Assembly: GCF_041435355.1 (NCBI RefSeq)
Contig: NZ_CP108442.1
Span: 6,756,501-6,820,500 of the forward strand
From: Streptomyces sp. NBC_01276
GTDB lineage: Bacteria; Actinomycetota; Actinomycetes; Streptomycetales; Streptomycetaceae
Reading direction: 5' to 3'
Length of the DNA stretch: 64,000 nt
Shown: positions 42,487 to 51,200 of the stretch, piece by piece
Layout of the letters: the number at the start of each line of letters is the position of its first letter
Numbering within the stretch: the stretch's first letter is position 1
The notes under the pieces: model-generated
The model's database searches: none
Told to the model about the DNA's origin: nothing
The model's input: only the letters and a program-made list of their open reading frames with translations
Position numbers and translations under genes: made by a program

Positions 42487-43452
42487 TCAGCCGGCGAGGG
42501 TGATCCGGCGCTGCTCGCAGAAGGCTCCCCAGTTGCCGTCGGGCAGGCGGGCGCGGAGTTTCAGGGTCCAGGCGGTCCCGGCCGGTTCCGCGGTGGTGAG
42601 CCGGTAGGAGGCCCGGCCGGCCGGCACGGCTCCGGCCCCGAACTGGATGACGGTGACGGGCCGGTCGTTGACGTAGAGCTGGTACTCGCCCGTGGGGCGC
42701 CCCGTGTCCGGCGGGTTCCAGCTCAGGTCGACCGCGCCGGGGGAGGCGGTCGCGGCGAAGGCGCCGGGTGCGGTGTCCGGGGCCCGGGCGGGGTCGGCCG
42801 GGGTGGTCACGGCGACGGCGGGGCCGTCGGGTGAGGAGTTGTCGGCCCCGTCCCGGGCGCGGACGGTGAAGGAGTAGGCGGTGCCCGGCTGCAGGCCGGT
42901 CAGCGAGGTGCCCCGCTCGGCGGGGCCGGCCGTGTGGATACGGGTGCCGCCCTGGTAGACGTCGTAGGCGGTCACGCCCGTGTCGTCCGTGGCCGGGCTC
43001 CAGTCGAGCCGGACCGTCCGGGGGCCCTCGGCGCGGCCGTCGGTGGCGGGCGGGGCGGTGGGGGCCGCGTGGTCCTCGGCCCTCGCCGCCGGGGTGGTGG
43101 CCCGTACGGGCGCGCTGGGGGCGGAGCGGTTCCCGGCGGCGTCGCGGGCGCGGACGGTGAACTCGTAGGCCGTCCGGGGCGCGAGACCGGTCACGTCCAC
43201 CATCGTCCGGTCGGCCGGCAGCTCCCGGACCAGTTGTCCGGCCCGGAAGACCTGGTAGGCGGTGACCCGGTCGGCGGGCGCGGCCGACTCCCACATCACG
43301 TGGACCGAAGTGGCGCTGCCCGCCTGGGCGGTGAGCCCTGCGGGTGCGTGCGGGGGGCGGGTGTCGCCGGAGCCGCACCCGGCCAGCGCGCCGGCCGCCA
43401 GGCAGAGCGCGAGGGCCAGGGGGAGGGGGTGCGGGGGAGCGGTGCGTCGCAC
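42487..43452 (-). CDS. Lipoprotein with three fibronectin type III domains
   Basis: A 321-residue surface lipoprotein. The signal ends in the lipobox LAGC (Cys about residue 26). Two clear FN3 domains follow (about 35-120 with VTAYQVFRAGQLV and TAYEFTVRARDAAGNRSAPS; about 130-220 with VTAYDVYQGGTRI and TAYSFTVRARDGADNSSPDG) and a more divergent third (about 225-318). FN3 domains in Streptomyces are mostly found in secreted polysaccharide hydrolases, where they act as linkers, but no catalytic domain is attached here. A DasR-like site lies in its promoter. Confidence 0.9.
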   Translation of the reverse strand: MRRTAPPHPLPLALALCLAAGALAGCGSGDTRPPHAPAGLTAQAGSATSVHVMWESAAPADRVTAYQVFRAGQLVRELPADRTMVDVTGLAPRTAYEFTVRARDAAGNRSAPSAPVRATTPAARAEDHAAPTAPPATDGRAEGPRTVRLDWSPATDDTGVTAYDVYQGGTRIHTAGPAERGTSLTGLQPGTAYSFTVRARDGADNSSPDGPAVAVTTPADPARAPDTAPGAFAATASPGAVDLSWNPPDTGRPTGEYQLYVNDRPVTVIQFGAGAVPAGRASYRLTTAEPAGTAWTLKLRARLPDGNWGAFCEQRRITLAG

Positions 43453-43494
43453 GGGGGGCCTTCCTGCGCTTCCTTGCCACGGTGACCTCGTAAA

Positions 43495-43503
43495 GGTCTA
43501 GAC
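43495..43503 (-). promoter_or_regulatory. DasR (dre)-like core in FN3 lipoprotein promoter
   Basis: GGTCTAGAC matches 9 of 10 core positions of the DasR responsive element (GGTCTAGACC); the outer flanks match poorly. It sits 43 nt upstream of the FN3 lipoprotein start, next to AT-rich CATATATG, which could supply the -10. Confidence 0.4.
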
Positions 43504-43631
43504 ATATATGGCACGCGCGGCGCCGACCGGGCAAGACCCGTGCCGCCGGCGGCCGGCGGCACGGGCCGGCAGGGGGTCCCGAGAGGGGCGGTGTGGCCGG
43601 ATTCGTCTTCTTCTGAACCCGTCTGACATTA

Positions 43632-43648
43632 TTGCGATCTCTTTGCAA
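43632..43648 (+). promoter_or_regulatory. Nur box (nickel-responsive) upstream of ABC importer
   Basis: TTGCGA-TCTCT-TTGCAA fits the S. coelicolor Nur box tTGCaa-N5-ttGCAA with one mismatch at a weakly conserved position. An additional TA on each side extends the inverted repeat. It overlaps the likely -10 (CAATAA, 43646-43651), as expected for a repressor that acts when nickel is plentiful. Confidence 0.75.
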
Positions 43649-43681
43649 TAACAGATGACCGTAAACAGGGATGTGCACAGC

Positions 43682-45271
43682 ATGACGGCCCGGACAGTAC
43701 GGGGAGCGGCCGGAGCCGCGCTCGCCACCGCACTCATCACGGGCGTGACGGCCTGCGCGAACCCCTCGGGGCCGGCCCGGCCGGCCGATTCCGCCGTGGT
43801 CGGCATCGCGACCGAGCCGGAGAGCCTCAGCCCGCTGCTGGGCTACGGCAAGGACGGCAACTCCAAGATCTTCGACGGGCTGCTCACCCACGACGCGGAC
43901 ATGAAGCTCCGGCCCGCCCTGGCCGAGGCCCTGCCCGAGGTCTCCGCCGACGGCCGCACGTACACGTACCGGCTGCGCCAGGGAGTGAAGTTCAGCGACG
44001 GGGAGCCCTTCACGGCCGCCGACGTCGAGTTCACCTACCGCACCATCCTGGACCCGGCGACGAACAACGCCTCCAGGACCGAACTCGACGCGGTCGAAAG
44101 CGTCACCGCACAGGGCCCGGACCGGGTCGTCTTCACCCTGAAGTACCCCTACGCCCCCTTCGCCGAACGCACCGTCCTGCCCATCGCCCCGGAGCACGTC
44201 GCCGGGAAGCAGGACGTCAACAGCGGCGATTTCACCACCCGGCCCGTCGGCACCGGACCGTACGTGCTCACCGGCTGGTCCAAGGGTGAGAAGATCTCCT
44301 TCAGGGCCAACCCGTCCTACTGGGGCGGCGAGCCCGCCGTGAAGAAGTTCACGATGGCCGTGATCAAGGACGACGACGTGCGCGCCACCCGGCTGCGCTC
44401 CGGCGAGCTGGACGCCGCGATCCTGCCCCCGAACCTGGCCGCCGGCTTCGCCGGGGACCGCACGCGCAGGACGTTCGCCGCGAAGACCTTCGACTACCGC
44501 GACGTCACCCTCCCCACGCACCACCCGGTCACCGGCGACCCGGCCGTCCGGCAGGCCCTGGACATCGCCGTCGACCGCGCGACCATGGTCGACAAGCTCC
44601 TGGACGGCGCCGGCAAGGCCGCCCACGGCCCGGTGCCCACGGACAGCCCCTGGTTCACGCCCGGCACGGAACGCGCGTACGACCCCGACCGGGCGAAGAG
44701 GATCCTCGACGACGCCGGCTGGAAGCCCGCCGCGGACGGCGTCCGCGTCAAGGACGGGGTCCGCGCCTCCTTCCCGCTCTGGTACACCACCGGCGACAAG
44801 ATCCGCCAGGACCACGCCCTGGCCTTCGCCTCCGACGCCCGCAAGGCGGGCGTCGAGGTCACGACCGAGGCCGGGACCTGGGAGGTCATCGAACCCCGGA
44901 TGAAGACCGACGCCGTCCTCGCCGGCGGCGGCTCCCCGGCCGACCCCGACTTCGACCAGTACCCGCTGCTGACCTCCTCCCTCGCGGGCGACGGCTTCAA
45001 CAACATGGCCCGGTACGACAACCCGGTCGTCGACCGGGCGCTGGCCGACGCCCGCAGGAGCGGCGACCCGGCCGTCCGCAAGACCGCGTACGACACCGTG
45101 CAGCGCGAGCTCGTCAAGAACCCCGGCTACGTCTTCCTCACCCACATCGACCACCTCTACGTCGTGAACGACCGCTGGGACGGCCCCAGCACGCAGGTCG
45201 AACCCCACGACCACGGCCTCGGCTCCGGCCCCTGGTGGAACGTCGAGCACTGGAAGCCGAAGCAGCCGTGA
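43682..45271 (+). CDS. nikA: Nickel/peptide-type ABC transporter substrate-binding lipoprotein
   Basis: A 529-residue SBP_bac_5 protein. The signal ends at the lipobox VTAC (Cys about residue 25). The mature protein shows IATEPESLSPLLGYGKDGN, the SBP_bac_5 signature in YTYRLRQGVKFSDGEPFTA, and RPVGTGPYVLTGW. The fold serves peptides, nickel complexes and other ligands; nickel is inferred from the Nur box, the five-gene nikABCDE-like order and the presence of urease. The ATG at 43682 is preferred because the in-frame ATG at 43655 would lie at or upstream of the transcription start set by the -10 at 43646-43651. Confidence 0.82.
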   Translation: MTARTVRGAAGAALATALITGVTACANPSGPARPADSAVVGIATEPESLSPLLGYGKDGNSKIFDGLLTHDADMKLRPALAEALPEVSADGRTYTYRLRQGVKFSDGEPFTAADVEFTYRTILDPATNNASRTELDAVESVTAQGPDRVVFTLKYPYAPFAERTVLPIAPEHVAGKQDVNSGDFTTRPVGTGPYVLTGWSKGEKISFRANPSYWGGEPAVKKFTMAVIKDDDVRATRLRSGELDAAILPPNLAAGFAGDRTRRTFAAKTFDYRDVTLPTHHPVTGDPAVRQALDIAVDRATMVDKLLDGAGKAAHGPVPTDSPWFTPGTERAYDPDRAKRILDDAGWKPAADGVRVKDGVRASFPLWYTTGDKIRQDHALAFASDARKAGVEVTTEAGTWEVIEPRMKTDAVLAGGGSPADPDFDQYPLLTSSLAGDGFNNMARYDNPVVDRALADARRSGDPAVRKTAYDTVQRELVKNPGYVFLTHIDHLYVVNDRWDGPSTQVEPHDHGLGSGPWWNVEHWKPKQP

Positions 45272-46260
45272 ACCGCGGCCTCCCCTGGGGGCCGATGGCG
45301 CGCATGGCGGGGCGGCGGACCCTGTTCGCCGCCCCCGTCCTGCTCCTCGTCACCTTCGGCGTCTTCGCCGCCGCCGCCCTGTCCCCCTTCGACCCCGTCA
45401 AGGCCTACGCCGGCACCGCGGGCCTGACCGCCTCGCAGGCCGAACTCGACCAGCTGCGCGCCAACCTCGGCGTGGACCGGCCGTTCACCGCGCGCTGGTG
45501 GGACTGGCTCACCTCGGCGCTCACCGGAGACCTCGGCACCTCCGCCGTCCTGCGCCAGCCCGTCGCCGACGTCATCACCGGACGCCTGGGCTGGTCGGCG
45601 CTGCTCGCCTGCTGCGCCTTCGCCGTGGCCCTGCTGCCGGCCACGGCCCTCGGCGTACTCGCCGCCCGCCGCCGGGGCGGCCCCCTCGACCGGGTCGCCA
45701 CCGCCCTCGCCTACGTCCTGGAGGCGGCCCCCGCCTTCTGGCTCGGGCTGCTGGCCGTCTGGCTGTTCGCGGTCCGCCTCGGCGTGCTGCCGTCCGGCGG
45801 ACTCACCGACGCCGCCGCCGACACCGTCACCGCCGGGCAGGTCGCCTCGCACCTGGTGCTGCCCGCGCTGGTCCTCGGCCTCTCCCAAATGCCCTGGTTC
45901 TACCTCTACGTGCGCCAAGGCGTGGCCGACGCGCTGGAGGAGGACCCCGTTCGCGGGGCCCGGGCGCGGGGCCTGTCCGAGCGGCGGGTCCTGCTCGGCC
46001 ACGGGCTGCGCTCCGGGATGCTCCCCGTGCTGACGCTCATCGGCTCCCGCGTGCCGGAGCTGATCACCGGGGCCCTGCTGGTGGAGACCGTGTTCAGCTG
46101 GCCCGGCATCGCGGCCGCCACCGTCCAGGCCGCCACCTCGGTGGACTTTCCGCTGCTGGCCGCCCTGACCGTCCTGGCCACCGCCGCGGTGCTGGCCGGG
46201 AACCTGCTGTCCGACCTGCTGTACGGGCTGGCGGACCCGAGGGTGGGCTTCGATGGCTGA
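45268..46260 (+). CDS. nikB: ABC transporter permease, DppB/NikB type
   Basis: A 330-residue permease with about six transmembrane helices and the EAA-like loop DALEEDPVRGARARGLSERRV (in parts: EEDPVRGARARGLSE). The first helix is FAAPVLLLVTFGVFAAAAL, followed by the periplasmic segment LGVDRPFTARWWDWL typical of the DppB group, and it ends LLYGLADPRVGF. The GTG at 45268 overlaps the nikA stop (GTGA). Confidence 0.88.
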   Translation: MNRGLPWGPMARMAGRRTLFAAPVLLLVTFGVFAAAALSPFDPVKAYAGTAGLTASQAELDQLRANLGVDRPFTARWWDWLTSALTGDLGTSAVLRQPVADVITGRLGWSALLACCAFAVALLPATALGVLAARRRGGPLDRVATALAYVLEAAPAFWLGLLAVWLFAVRLGVLPSGGLTDAAADTVTAGQVASHLVLPALVLGLSQMPWFYLYVRQGVADALEEDPVRGARARGLSERRVLLGHGLRSGMLPVLTLIGSRVPELITGALLVETVFSWPGIAAATVQAATSVDFPLLAALTVLATAAVLAGNLLSDLLYGLADPRVGFDG

Positions 46261-47176
46261 CCTCCCCGGCGCGACCGGAGTCCCCGCGGGCACGGCCCCC
46301 GGCGCCCCCGCGGACCCCGTGAAGTGGCGCCGCCACGGGCCGGACCGCCGCTCCACCCGCACCCTGCGCCTGCGCGCCTCGGCGGCCGTGCTGGCCCTGC
46401 TCGCCCTGGCCGTCCTGTTGGTGCCCCCGCTGGCACAACTCGACCAGCAGGCCGTCGACCTCTCCGCGAAGCTGCTGCCACCGTCCCCGCACCACCCCTT
46501 CGGCACCGACGGCATGGGCCGCGACCTGCTGCTGCGCTGCGTCTACGGGCTGCGCGTCTCCCTGCTGGTCGGCCTGGTGGCGGCGCTCGCCGCGACCGTG
46601 CTCGGTACGGCGGTGGGCGCGGCGGCCGGGGCGCTGGGCGGCTGGACCGACCGGCTCGTCATGCGCGGCGTCGACGCCCTCTCCTCGGTCCCGCACCTGC
46701 TGCTCGGCATCTTCGTCGTGGCCCTGTTCCGGCCCGGCGTCTGGCCCGTGGTGGTGTCCGTGGCGCTGACCCACTGGCTGTCCACCGCCCGGATCGTGCG
46801 TGCCGAGGTGCTCTCCCTGCGCGGGCGCCCGTTCGTGGACGCGGCCGTCTCCGGCGGCGCCTCGCGGTGGCGGGTCGCCGTACGCCACCTGGTGCCCGGG
46901 GTGCTGCCCCGGGCCGGGCTGGCCGCGGTGCTGATGATCCCGCACGCCATGTGGCACGAGTCCGCCCTGTCCTTCCTCGGCCTCGGCCTGCCCGCCCGTC
47001 AGGCCAGCCTCGGCACCCTCGTGCAGGACGCGCGCGGCCCGCTCCTGGCCGGCGACTGGTGGCCCACCCTCTTCCCCGGGCTGCTGCTCATCGTCCCCAC
47101 CCTGGCCCTCGCCGGGCTCGCCGGTGCCTGGCACGACCGGCTCGACCCCCGGCGCCGTTCGGAGCTGACCCTGTGA
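46253..47176 (+). CDS. nikC: ABC transporter permease, DppC/NikC type
   Basis: A 307-residue permease. HHPFGTDGMGRDLLLRCVYG is the DppC N-terminal signature, the EAA loop is RGRPFVDAAVSGGASRW, and LSFLGLGLPARQASLG and DPRRR close the protein. Six helices. The ATG at 46253 overlaps the nikB stop by 8 nt. It should form the heterodimeric channel with NikB. Confidence 0.88.
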   Translation: MADLPGATGVPAGTAPGAPADPVKWRRHGPDRRSTRTLRLRASAAVLALLALAVLLVPPLAQLDQQAVDLSAKLLPPSPHHPFGTDGMGRDLLLRCVYGLRVSLLVGLVAALAATVLGTAVGAAAGALGGWTDRLVMRGVDALSSVPHLLLGIFVVALFRPGVWPVVVSVALTHWLSTARIVRAEVLSLRGRPFVDAAVSGGASRWRVAVRHLVPGVLPRAGLAAVLMIPHAMWHESALSFLGLGLPARQASLGTLVQDARGPLLAGDWWPTLFPGLLLIVPTLALAGLAGAWHDRLDPRRRSELTL

Positions 47177-48150
47177 GCCCCCACCCCGCACCCCCGCCCG
47201 CCGGGCGTCCGGTCCCCGTCCTGCGCGTGGAGGGGCTCAGTGTCCGCTTCCGCACGCGGGGCGGACGCCACGTCGAGGCCGTCACCGACGCCGCCTTCGA
47301 GCTGGCCCCCGGCAGCTGCCTCGTCCTCGTCGGCGAGAGCGGCTGCGGCAAGTCCGTCCTCGCCTCCGCGCTCCTCGGCCTGCTCCCCGGCAACGCCGAG
47401 ACCGCCGGGTCGGCCCGGCTCGCCGACGGCCTCGACCTGCTCGCCGCCGACGAGCGGACCCTGGCCCGCACCGTCCGCGGCCGACGCGTCGGCCTGGTCC
47501 CGCAGAGCCCCGCCGCGCACCTCACCCCGGTCCGCACCGTCCGCTCCCAGCTCCAGGAGACCGTCCGGGAACTGCTCGCCCCGCAGGGCGGGAAGGCGCG
47601 GCTGCGGGCGGCCGCCGAGACCGCCGCCGCACGGGCCGCCTTCCCCGCCGACCACCTCGACCACCACCCCCACGAACTCTCCGGAGGCCTCGCCCAGCGC
47701 GCCGCCACCGCCCTCGCGCTCGTCGGGGACGCCCCCCTGCTCCTCGCCGACGAGCCGACCACCGGTCTCGACCGGGATCTCGTCGACCGCACCGTCGACG
47801 AACTGCGCGCCCACACCCGGGACGCCGGCCGGGCCCTGCTGATGATCACCCACGACCTCGCCGCGGCCCGGCGCGTCGCCGACACCGTCGCCGTCATGTA
47901 CGCGGGCCGGATCGTGGAACTCGCCCCCGCCGACGCCTTCTTCGGCGCACCCGGCCCCCGCCACCCCTACGCCCGCGGCCTGCTCGACGCCCTCCCCGAG
48001 CGCGCCTTCACCCCGATCCCCGGAGCCCCGCCCGAACTCGGCGACCTGCCGCCCGGCTGTGCCTTCGCCCCCCGCTGCGCCCTGGCCGACGCCACCTGCC
48101 GGGCCGTGCGGCCCCAGCTGACCGAAGGGGTGGCCTGCCACCGTGCTTGA
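47173..48150 (+). CDS. nikD: ABC transporter ATP-binding protein, DppD/NikD type
   Basis: A 325-residue ATPase: Walker A GESGCGKS (about residues 54-61), Q-loop GLVPQSPAAHLTP, signature ELSGGLAQRAA, Walker B LLLADEPTTGLD and H-loop MITHDLA. It ends with the oligopeptide/nickel C-terminal segment CAFAPRCALADATC. The GTG at 47173 overlaps the nikC stop (GTGA). Confidence 0.88.
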   Translation: MSPHPAPPPAGRPVPVLRVEGLSVRFRTRGGRHVEAVTDAAFELAPGSCLVLVGESGCGKSVLASALLGLLPGNAETAGSARLADGLDLLAADERTLARTVRGRRVGLVPQSPAAHLTPVRTVRSQLQETVRELLAPQGGKARLRAAAETAAARAAFPADHLDHHPHELSGGLAQRAATALALVGDAPLLLADEPTTGLDRDLVDRTVDELRAHTRDAGRALLMITHDLAAARRVADTVAVMYAGRIVELAPADAFFGAPGPRHPYARGLLDALPERAFTPIPGAPPELGDLPPGCAFAPRCALADATCRAVRPQLTEGVACHRA

Positions 48151-48802
48151 GCTCCGGGGCATCACCGCCGGCTACGACCGCCGCCGGCCCGTCGTCCGCG
48201 ACGCACACCTCGCGCTGCGACCCGGCGAGGCCCTCGGGCTGCTCGGGCCCAGCGGCTGCGGCAAGTCCACCCTGGCCCGGGTCGCCGCCCTGCTGCACCG
48301 GCCCGACCGGGGGACGGTGGTCCTCGGCGGCCGCACCGTGACCGGCTTCCGGCACCGGGCCCCGCGCTCCCTGCGCACCGAGGTCGGCGTCGTCTTCCAG
48401 CAGCCCAGGCTCGCCGCGGACCCCCGCCTCAGACTGCGCGACCTCGTCGCGGAGCCGCTGCGGGCCACGGGCCGCGCGGGCGGGGCGCGGGCGACCGTCG
48501 CCGAACTGGCCGAGCGGGTCGGCCTCGGCCCGGAGCTCCTCGCCCGGCGCCCCCACGAGGTCAGCGACGGCCAGCTGCAACGCGCCTGCGTGGCCCGCGC
48601 CCTGGTGCTGCGGCCGCGCTGGCTGGTCTGCGACGAGATGACCGCGATGCTCGACGCCTCCACCACGGCGGCCCTGGTCGCGGTGGTGGAGGAGTACCGG
48701 AGGGAGACCGGAGCGGGACTGCTCGCGGTGGGCCACGATCCGGTGCTGCTCGGCCGGTGGTGCGACCGTACGGCCCGCTGGAGCGACATCGCGGACGGAT
48801 GA
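48143..48802 (+). CDS. nikE: ABC transporter ATP-binding protein, NikE type
   Basis: A 219-residue ATPase, short because it lacks the oligopeptide C-terminal domain, as NikE-type subunits can. Walker A GPSGCGKST, Q-loop VVFQQPRLAADPR, H-loop VGHDPV. Two catalytic motifs deviate: the signature is VSDGQLQRAC instead of LSGGQ, and Walker B reads WLVCDEMTAMLD, with Asp-Glu kept but Pro-Thr replaced. GTG at 48143, overlapping nikD by 8 nt. It is the last gene of the operon. Confidence 0.85.
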   Translation: MLELRGITAGYDRRRPVVRDAHLALRPGEALGLLGPSGCGKSTLARVAALLHRPDRGTVVLGGRTVTGFRHRAPRSLRTEVGVVFQQPRLAADPRLRLRDLVAEPLRATGRAGGARATVAELAERVGLGPELLARRPHEVSDGQLQRACVARALVLRPRWLVCDEMTAMLDASTTAALVAVVEEYRRETGAGLLAVGHDPVLLGRWCDRTARWSDIADG

Positions 48803-48931
48803 CCGACTGTTGCGCCCACGTGAATCATCCGGACCATCCATGGACTCCTCGGACAGCGCGCTCTAGCGTCGGGCGGCGGCGCGATGTCAGACGCAATGTC
48901 AACAACACCATGGAACAAGGAGGACGACCGG

Positions 48932-50500
48932 ATGTTCCGAAGAGCGCTGAACTGCGCCGTGGCCCCCGCCGTCGCCGCCCTGACGGTGATCGGCGGGATC
49001 TCCCCGGCCCATGCCGAGGAGATCCCCCAGGCCCCCGGCCACCGCCTGGTCGGCCACTACGAGGGGAGCCCCGCCGCCGCGGCGCCGCTGCCCGGCGAAG
49101 CCCCGCCGCAGCACCCCTTCCTCGCGCCCAACGGCCGCAGCGGCATGCACTCCGACGCGGCCGGCAGCGCCACCTCCCCCTGGTCCGGCCCGCTCGGCAG
49201 GAACCCGCGGGTCACCAGCGAGAAGATCGCCGCCCTCGGCGGTGAGTGCGCCACCGCCACCTTCGACGCGGGCGGCCGGCTCGTCACCGTCTGCGGCACC
49301 TTCTCCGGCTTCAAGGTCAAGCTCCTGGAGCCCCGCACGCTCGCCACGCTCGCGGAGTACCAGCTACCGCAGCGCTCTTCGACGGTCGAGGCGATCACCT
49401 CCCTCGACTTCGCGAAGATCTTCAAGGACACCTCCGGCGGCGCCTACTTCTACCTGGACGACCAGGACCGGGCCGTGCTGGCCGACTCCCGCCAGCACGT
49501 CCTGCGCCTCGCCCACCGCCAGGACCCCGACGGCAGCTGGAAGTTCACCGTCGAGAACGACTGGGACCTCACCGGCCGGGTGCCCCACGACTGCGTCGGC
49601 TGGACCAACCTGTGGCCCAGCGGCACCTGCGACCCGGTCACCTCCGTCATGCCCGACTGGAACGGCCGCATCTGGTGGGTCACCCGGCAGGGCCGCGTCG
49701 GCACCGTCGACCCGGGCACGGGCGCGATCCGCTCGATCCACCTGGAGGGCGAGGAGATCCAGAACTCCTTCTCGGTCGCCGAGGACGGGGTCTCCATCGT
49801 CACCGACCACGCGCTCTACGGCTTCCGCGCCACCGCCGACGGCACCCCCGAGGCGCAGTGGCGCCAGACGTACGACCGCGGGACCGGCACCAAGCCCGGC
49901 TCCGTGAACCAGGGTTCGGGCACCACACCGGACCTCTTCGGCGACGGCTACGTCGCCATCACCGACAACGCCGACGACCGGATGAACGTCCTCGTCTACA
50001 GGCGGGGCGCGGACGTCCCCGCCGACCGGCGGCTCGTCTGCAAGGTGCCCGTCTTCGGATCCGGCGCCTCGACCACCGACAACTCCCTGATCACCTGGGG
50101 CAACAGCATCGTCGTCGAGAACAACTACGGCTACGAGAACCCCACCTCGCTGCTCCTCGGCAAGTCGGTCACCGGCGGCGTCAGCCGCATCGACGTCCGT
50201 GCCGACGGCAGCGGCTGCGACACGGTGTGGCAGAGCGCGATCCGCTCGCCCTCCGTCGTCCCCAAGCTCTCCACCGGCAACGGGCTGCTCTATTTCTACG
50301 AGAAGGAGCCCAATTCCTGGGGCATCGACGCCTGGTACCTCACCGCGGTGGACTTCCGCACCGGTGAGCGCCGCTGGCGGCAGCTGACCGGAACCGGGCC
50401 GCTGTACGACAACAACTGGGCTCCGATCACCCTCGGTCCCGACGGCACCGCCTACGTCGGCGTGTTCAACGGCATCGTCGCCGTCCGCGACAGCGGCTGA
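48932..50500 (+). CDS. Secreted beta-propeller (PQQ-like) protein of unknown function
   Basis: A 522-residue exported protein with a Sec signal ending SPAHA-EE (about residue 28). Repeated blades with Trp and Asp-Gly turns are visible, for example NGRIWWVTRQGRVGTVDPGTG, LYGFRATADGTPEAQW, GDGYVAITDNADDRM and WYLTAVDFRTGERRW, which suggest an eight-bladed propeller of the quinoprotein type. No PQQ-binding set is evident. The ATG at 48932 has AAGGAGGA 8 nt upstream. It is not obviously linked to neighbours. Confidence 0.78.
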   Translation: MFRRALNCAVAPAVAALTVIGGISPAHAEEIPQAPGHRLVGHYEGSPAAAAPLPGEAPPQHPFLAPNGRSGMHSDAAGSATSPWSGPLGRNPRVTSEKIAALGGECATATFDAGGRLVTVCGTFSGFKVKLLEPRTLATLAEYQLPQRSSTVEAITSLDFAKIFKDTSGGAYFYLDDQDRAVLADSRQHVLRLAHRQDPDGSWKFTVENDWDLTGRVPHDCVGWTNLWPSGTCDPVTSVMPDWNGRIWWVTRQGRVGTVDPGTGAIRSIHLEGEEIQNSFSVAEDGVSIVTDHALYGFRATADGTPEAQWRQTYDRGTGTKPGSVNQGSGTTPDLFGDGYVAITDNADDRMNVLVYRRGADVPADRRLVCKVPVFGSGASTTDNSLITWGNSIVVENNYGYENPTSLLLGKSVTGGVSRIDVRADGSGCDTVWQSAIRSPSVVPKLSTGNGLLYFYEKEPNSWGIDAWYLTAVDFRTGERRWRQLTGTGPLYDNNWAPITLGPDGTAYVGVFNGIVAVRDSG

Positions 50501-50516
50501 CCCGGCCGGCGGGGGC

Positions 50517-51200
50517 TCAGTCCCCGGGCCGCCACAGCGGATGCGCGGTGTCGGCCCACCACCGCCCGACGAAACCGGTGCGCATCCCGCGCCGGGCCTC
50601 CGGATCGCCCAGGGCCTTGCCGATGTGCCCGGCCAGTACGACGCCCAGCGCCAGGGCCAGCCAGTCGTGGACGAAGGTGGCGCCGGTCCGCCACAGCAGC
50701 GGCGCGAGCCGGGTGAACCACATCAGCAGCCCGGTGCCCAGCATCACCAGCACCGCCCCGGCGAGCCAGGCCGCCCAGAGCTTCTGGCCGGCGTTGAACT
50801 TCCCGGCCGGGCGCGGTCCCCGGCGGCGCAGCGCGGAGCGCAGCCAGACCCGGTCGTGCGGGCCGAAGCGGTTCAGCACCCGCAGGTCGGTCCGGAAGGC
50901 GCGCGAGGCGAGCCCCAGCAGTACGGGCACGGGCAGTGCCAGACCGGCCCACTCGTGGACCTTGACCACCAGGTGCCGACGCCCGACCAGCTCGGCGAGC
51001 GGCGGCAGGTACAGGCAGCCGGCGGTGACCACGCAGATCCCCATGAGGGCGGCCGTGGCCCGGTGCACCCAGCGCTCGGCCCGGGTGAACCGCCGCACCC
51101 GCTCGGCCGGGCCGGACGGCCGGGCTTCGGACGGCCCGGCCTCAGACGGTCGGGGCATCGTCGCGTCCGTTCGACCGGCCGACCCAGGCGTCCACGTCAT
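50517..51200 (-). CDS. Cytochrome b561/FDH-gamma-like membrane subunit
   Basis: A 227-residue membrane protein with four helices (about 45-65, 78-98, 142-162, 172-195) and haem-ligand His in FTRAERWVHRATAAL, VKVHEWAGLALPV, FVHDWLALALG and LAGHIGKAL, the pattern of dihaem cytochrome b subunits. It overlaps the molybdoenzyme gene upstream, so it is likely its quinone-linked electron partner. The ATG at 51200 has GGGAGGAG upstream (inside the previous gene) and overlaps it by 59 nt; an ATG at 51158 is the alternative. Confidence 0.8.
   Translation of the reverse strand: MTWTPGSAGRTDATMPRPSEAGPSEARPSGPAERVRRFTRAERWVHRATAALMGICVVTAGCLYLPPLAELVGRRHLVVKVHEWAGLALPVPVLLGLASRAFRTDLRVLNRFGPHDRVWLRSALRRRGPRPAGKFNAGQKLWAAWLAGAVLVMLGTGLLMWFTRLAPLLWRTGATFVHDWLALALGVVLAGHIGKALGDPEARRGMRTGFVGRWWADTAHPLWRPGD

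Noticed and set aside
43655..43681. The earlier ATG of nikA at 43655
   Set aside because: It lies at the predicted -10/transcription start next to the Nur box, adds a non-signal N-terminus, and the ATG at 43682 gives a normal lipoprotein signal.
42212..45250. A 1012-codon minus-strand frame spanning nikA and the FN3 gene
   Set aside because: Shadow of real genes on both strands, low complexity throughout.
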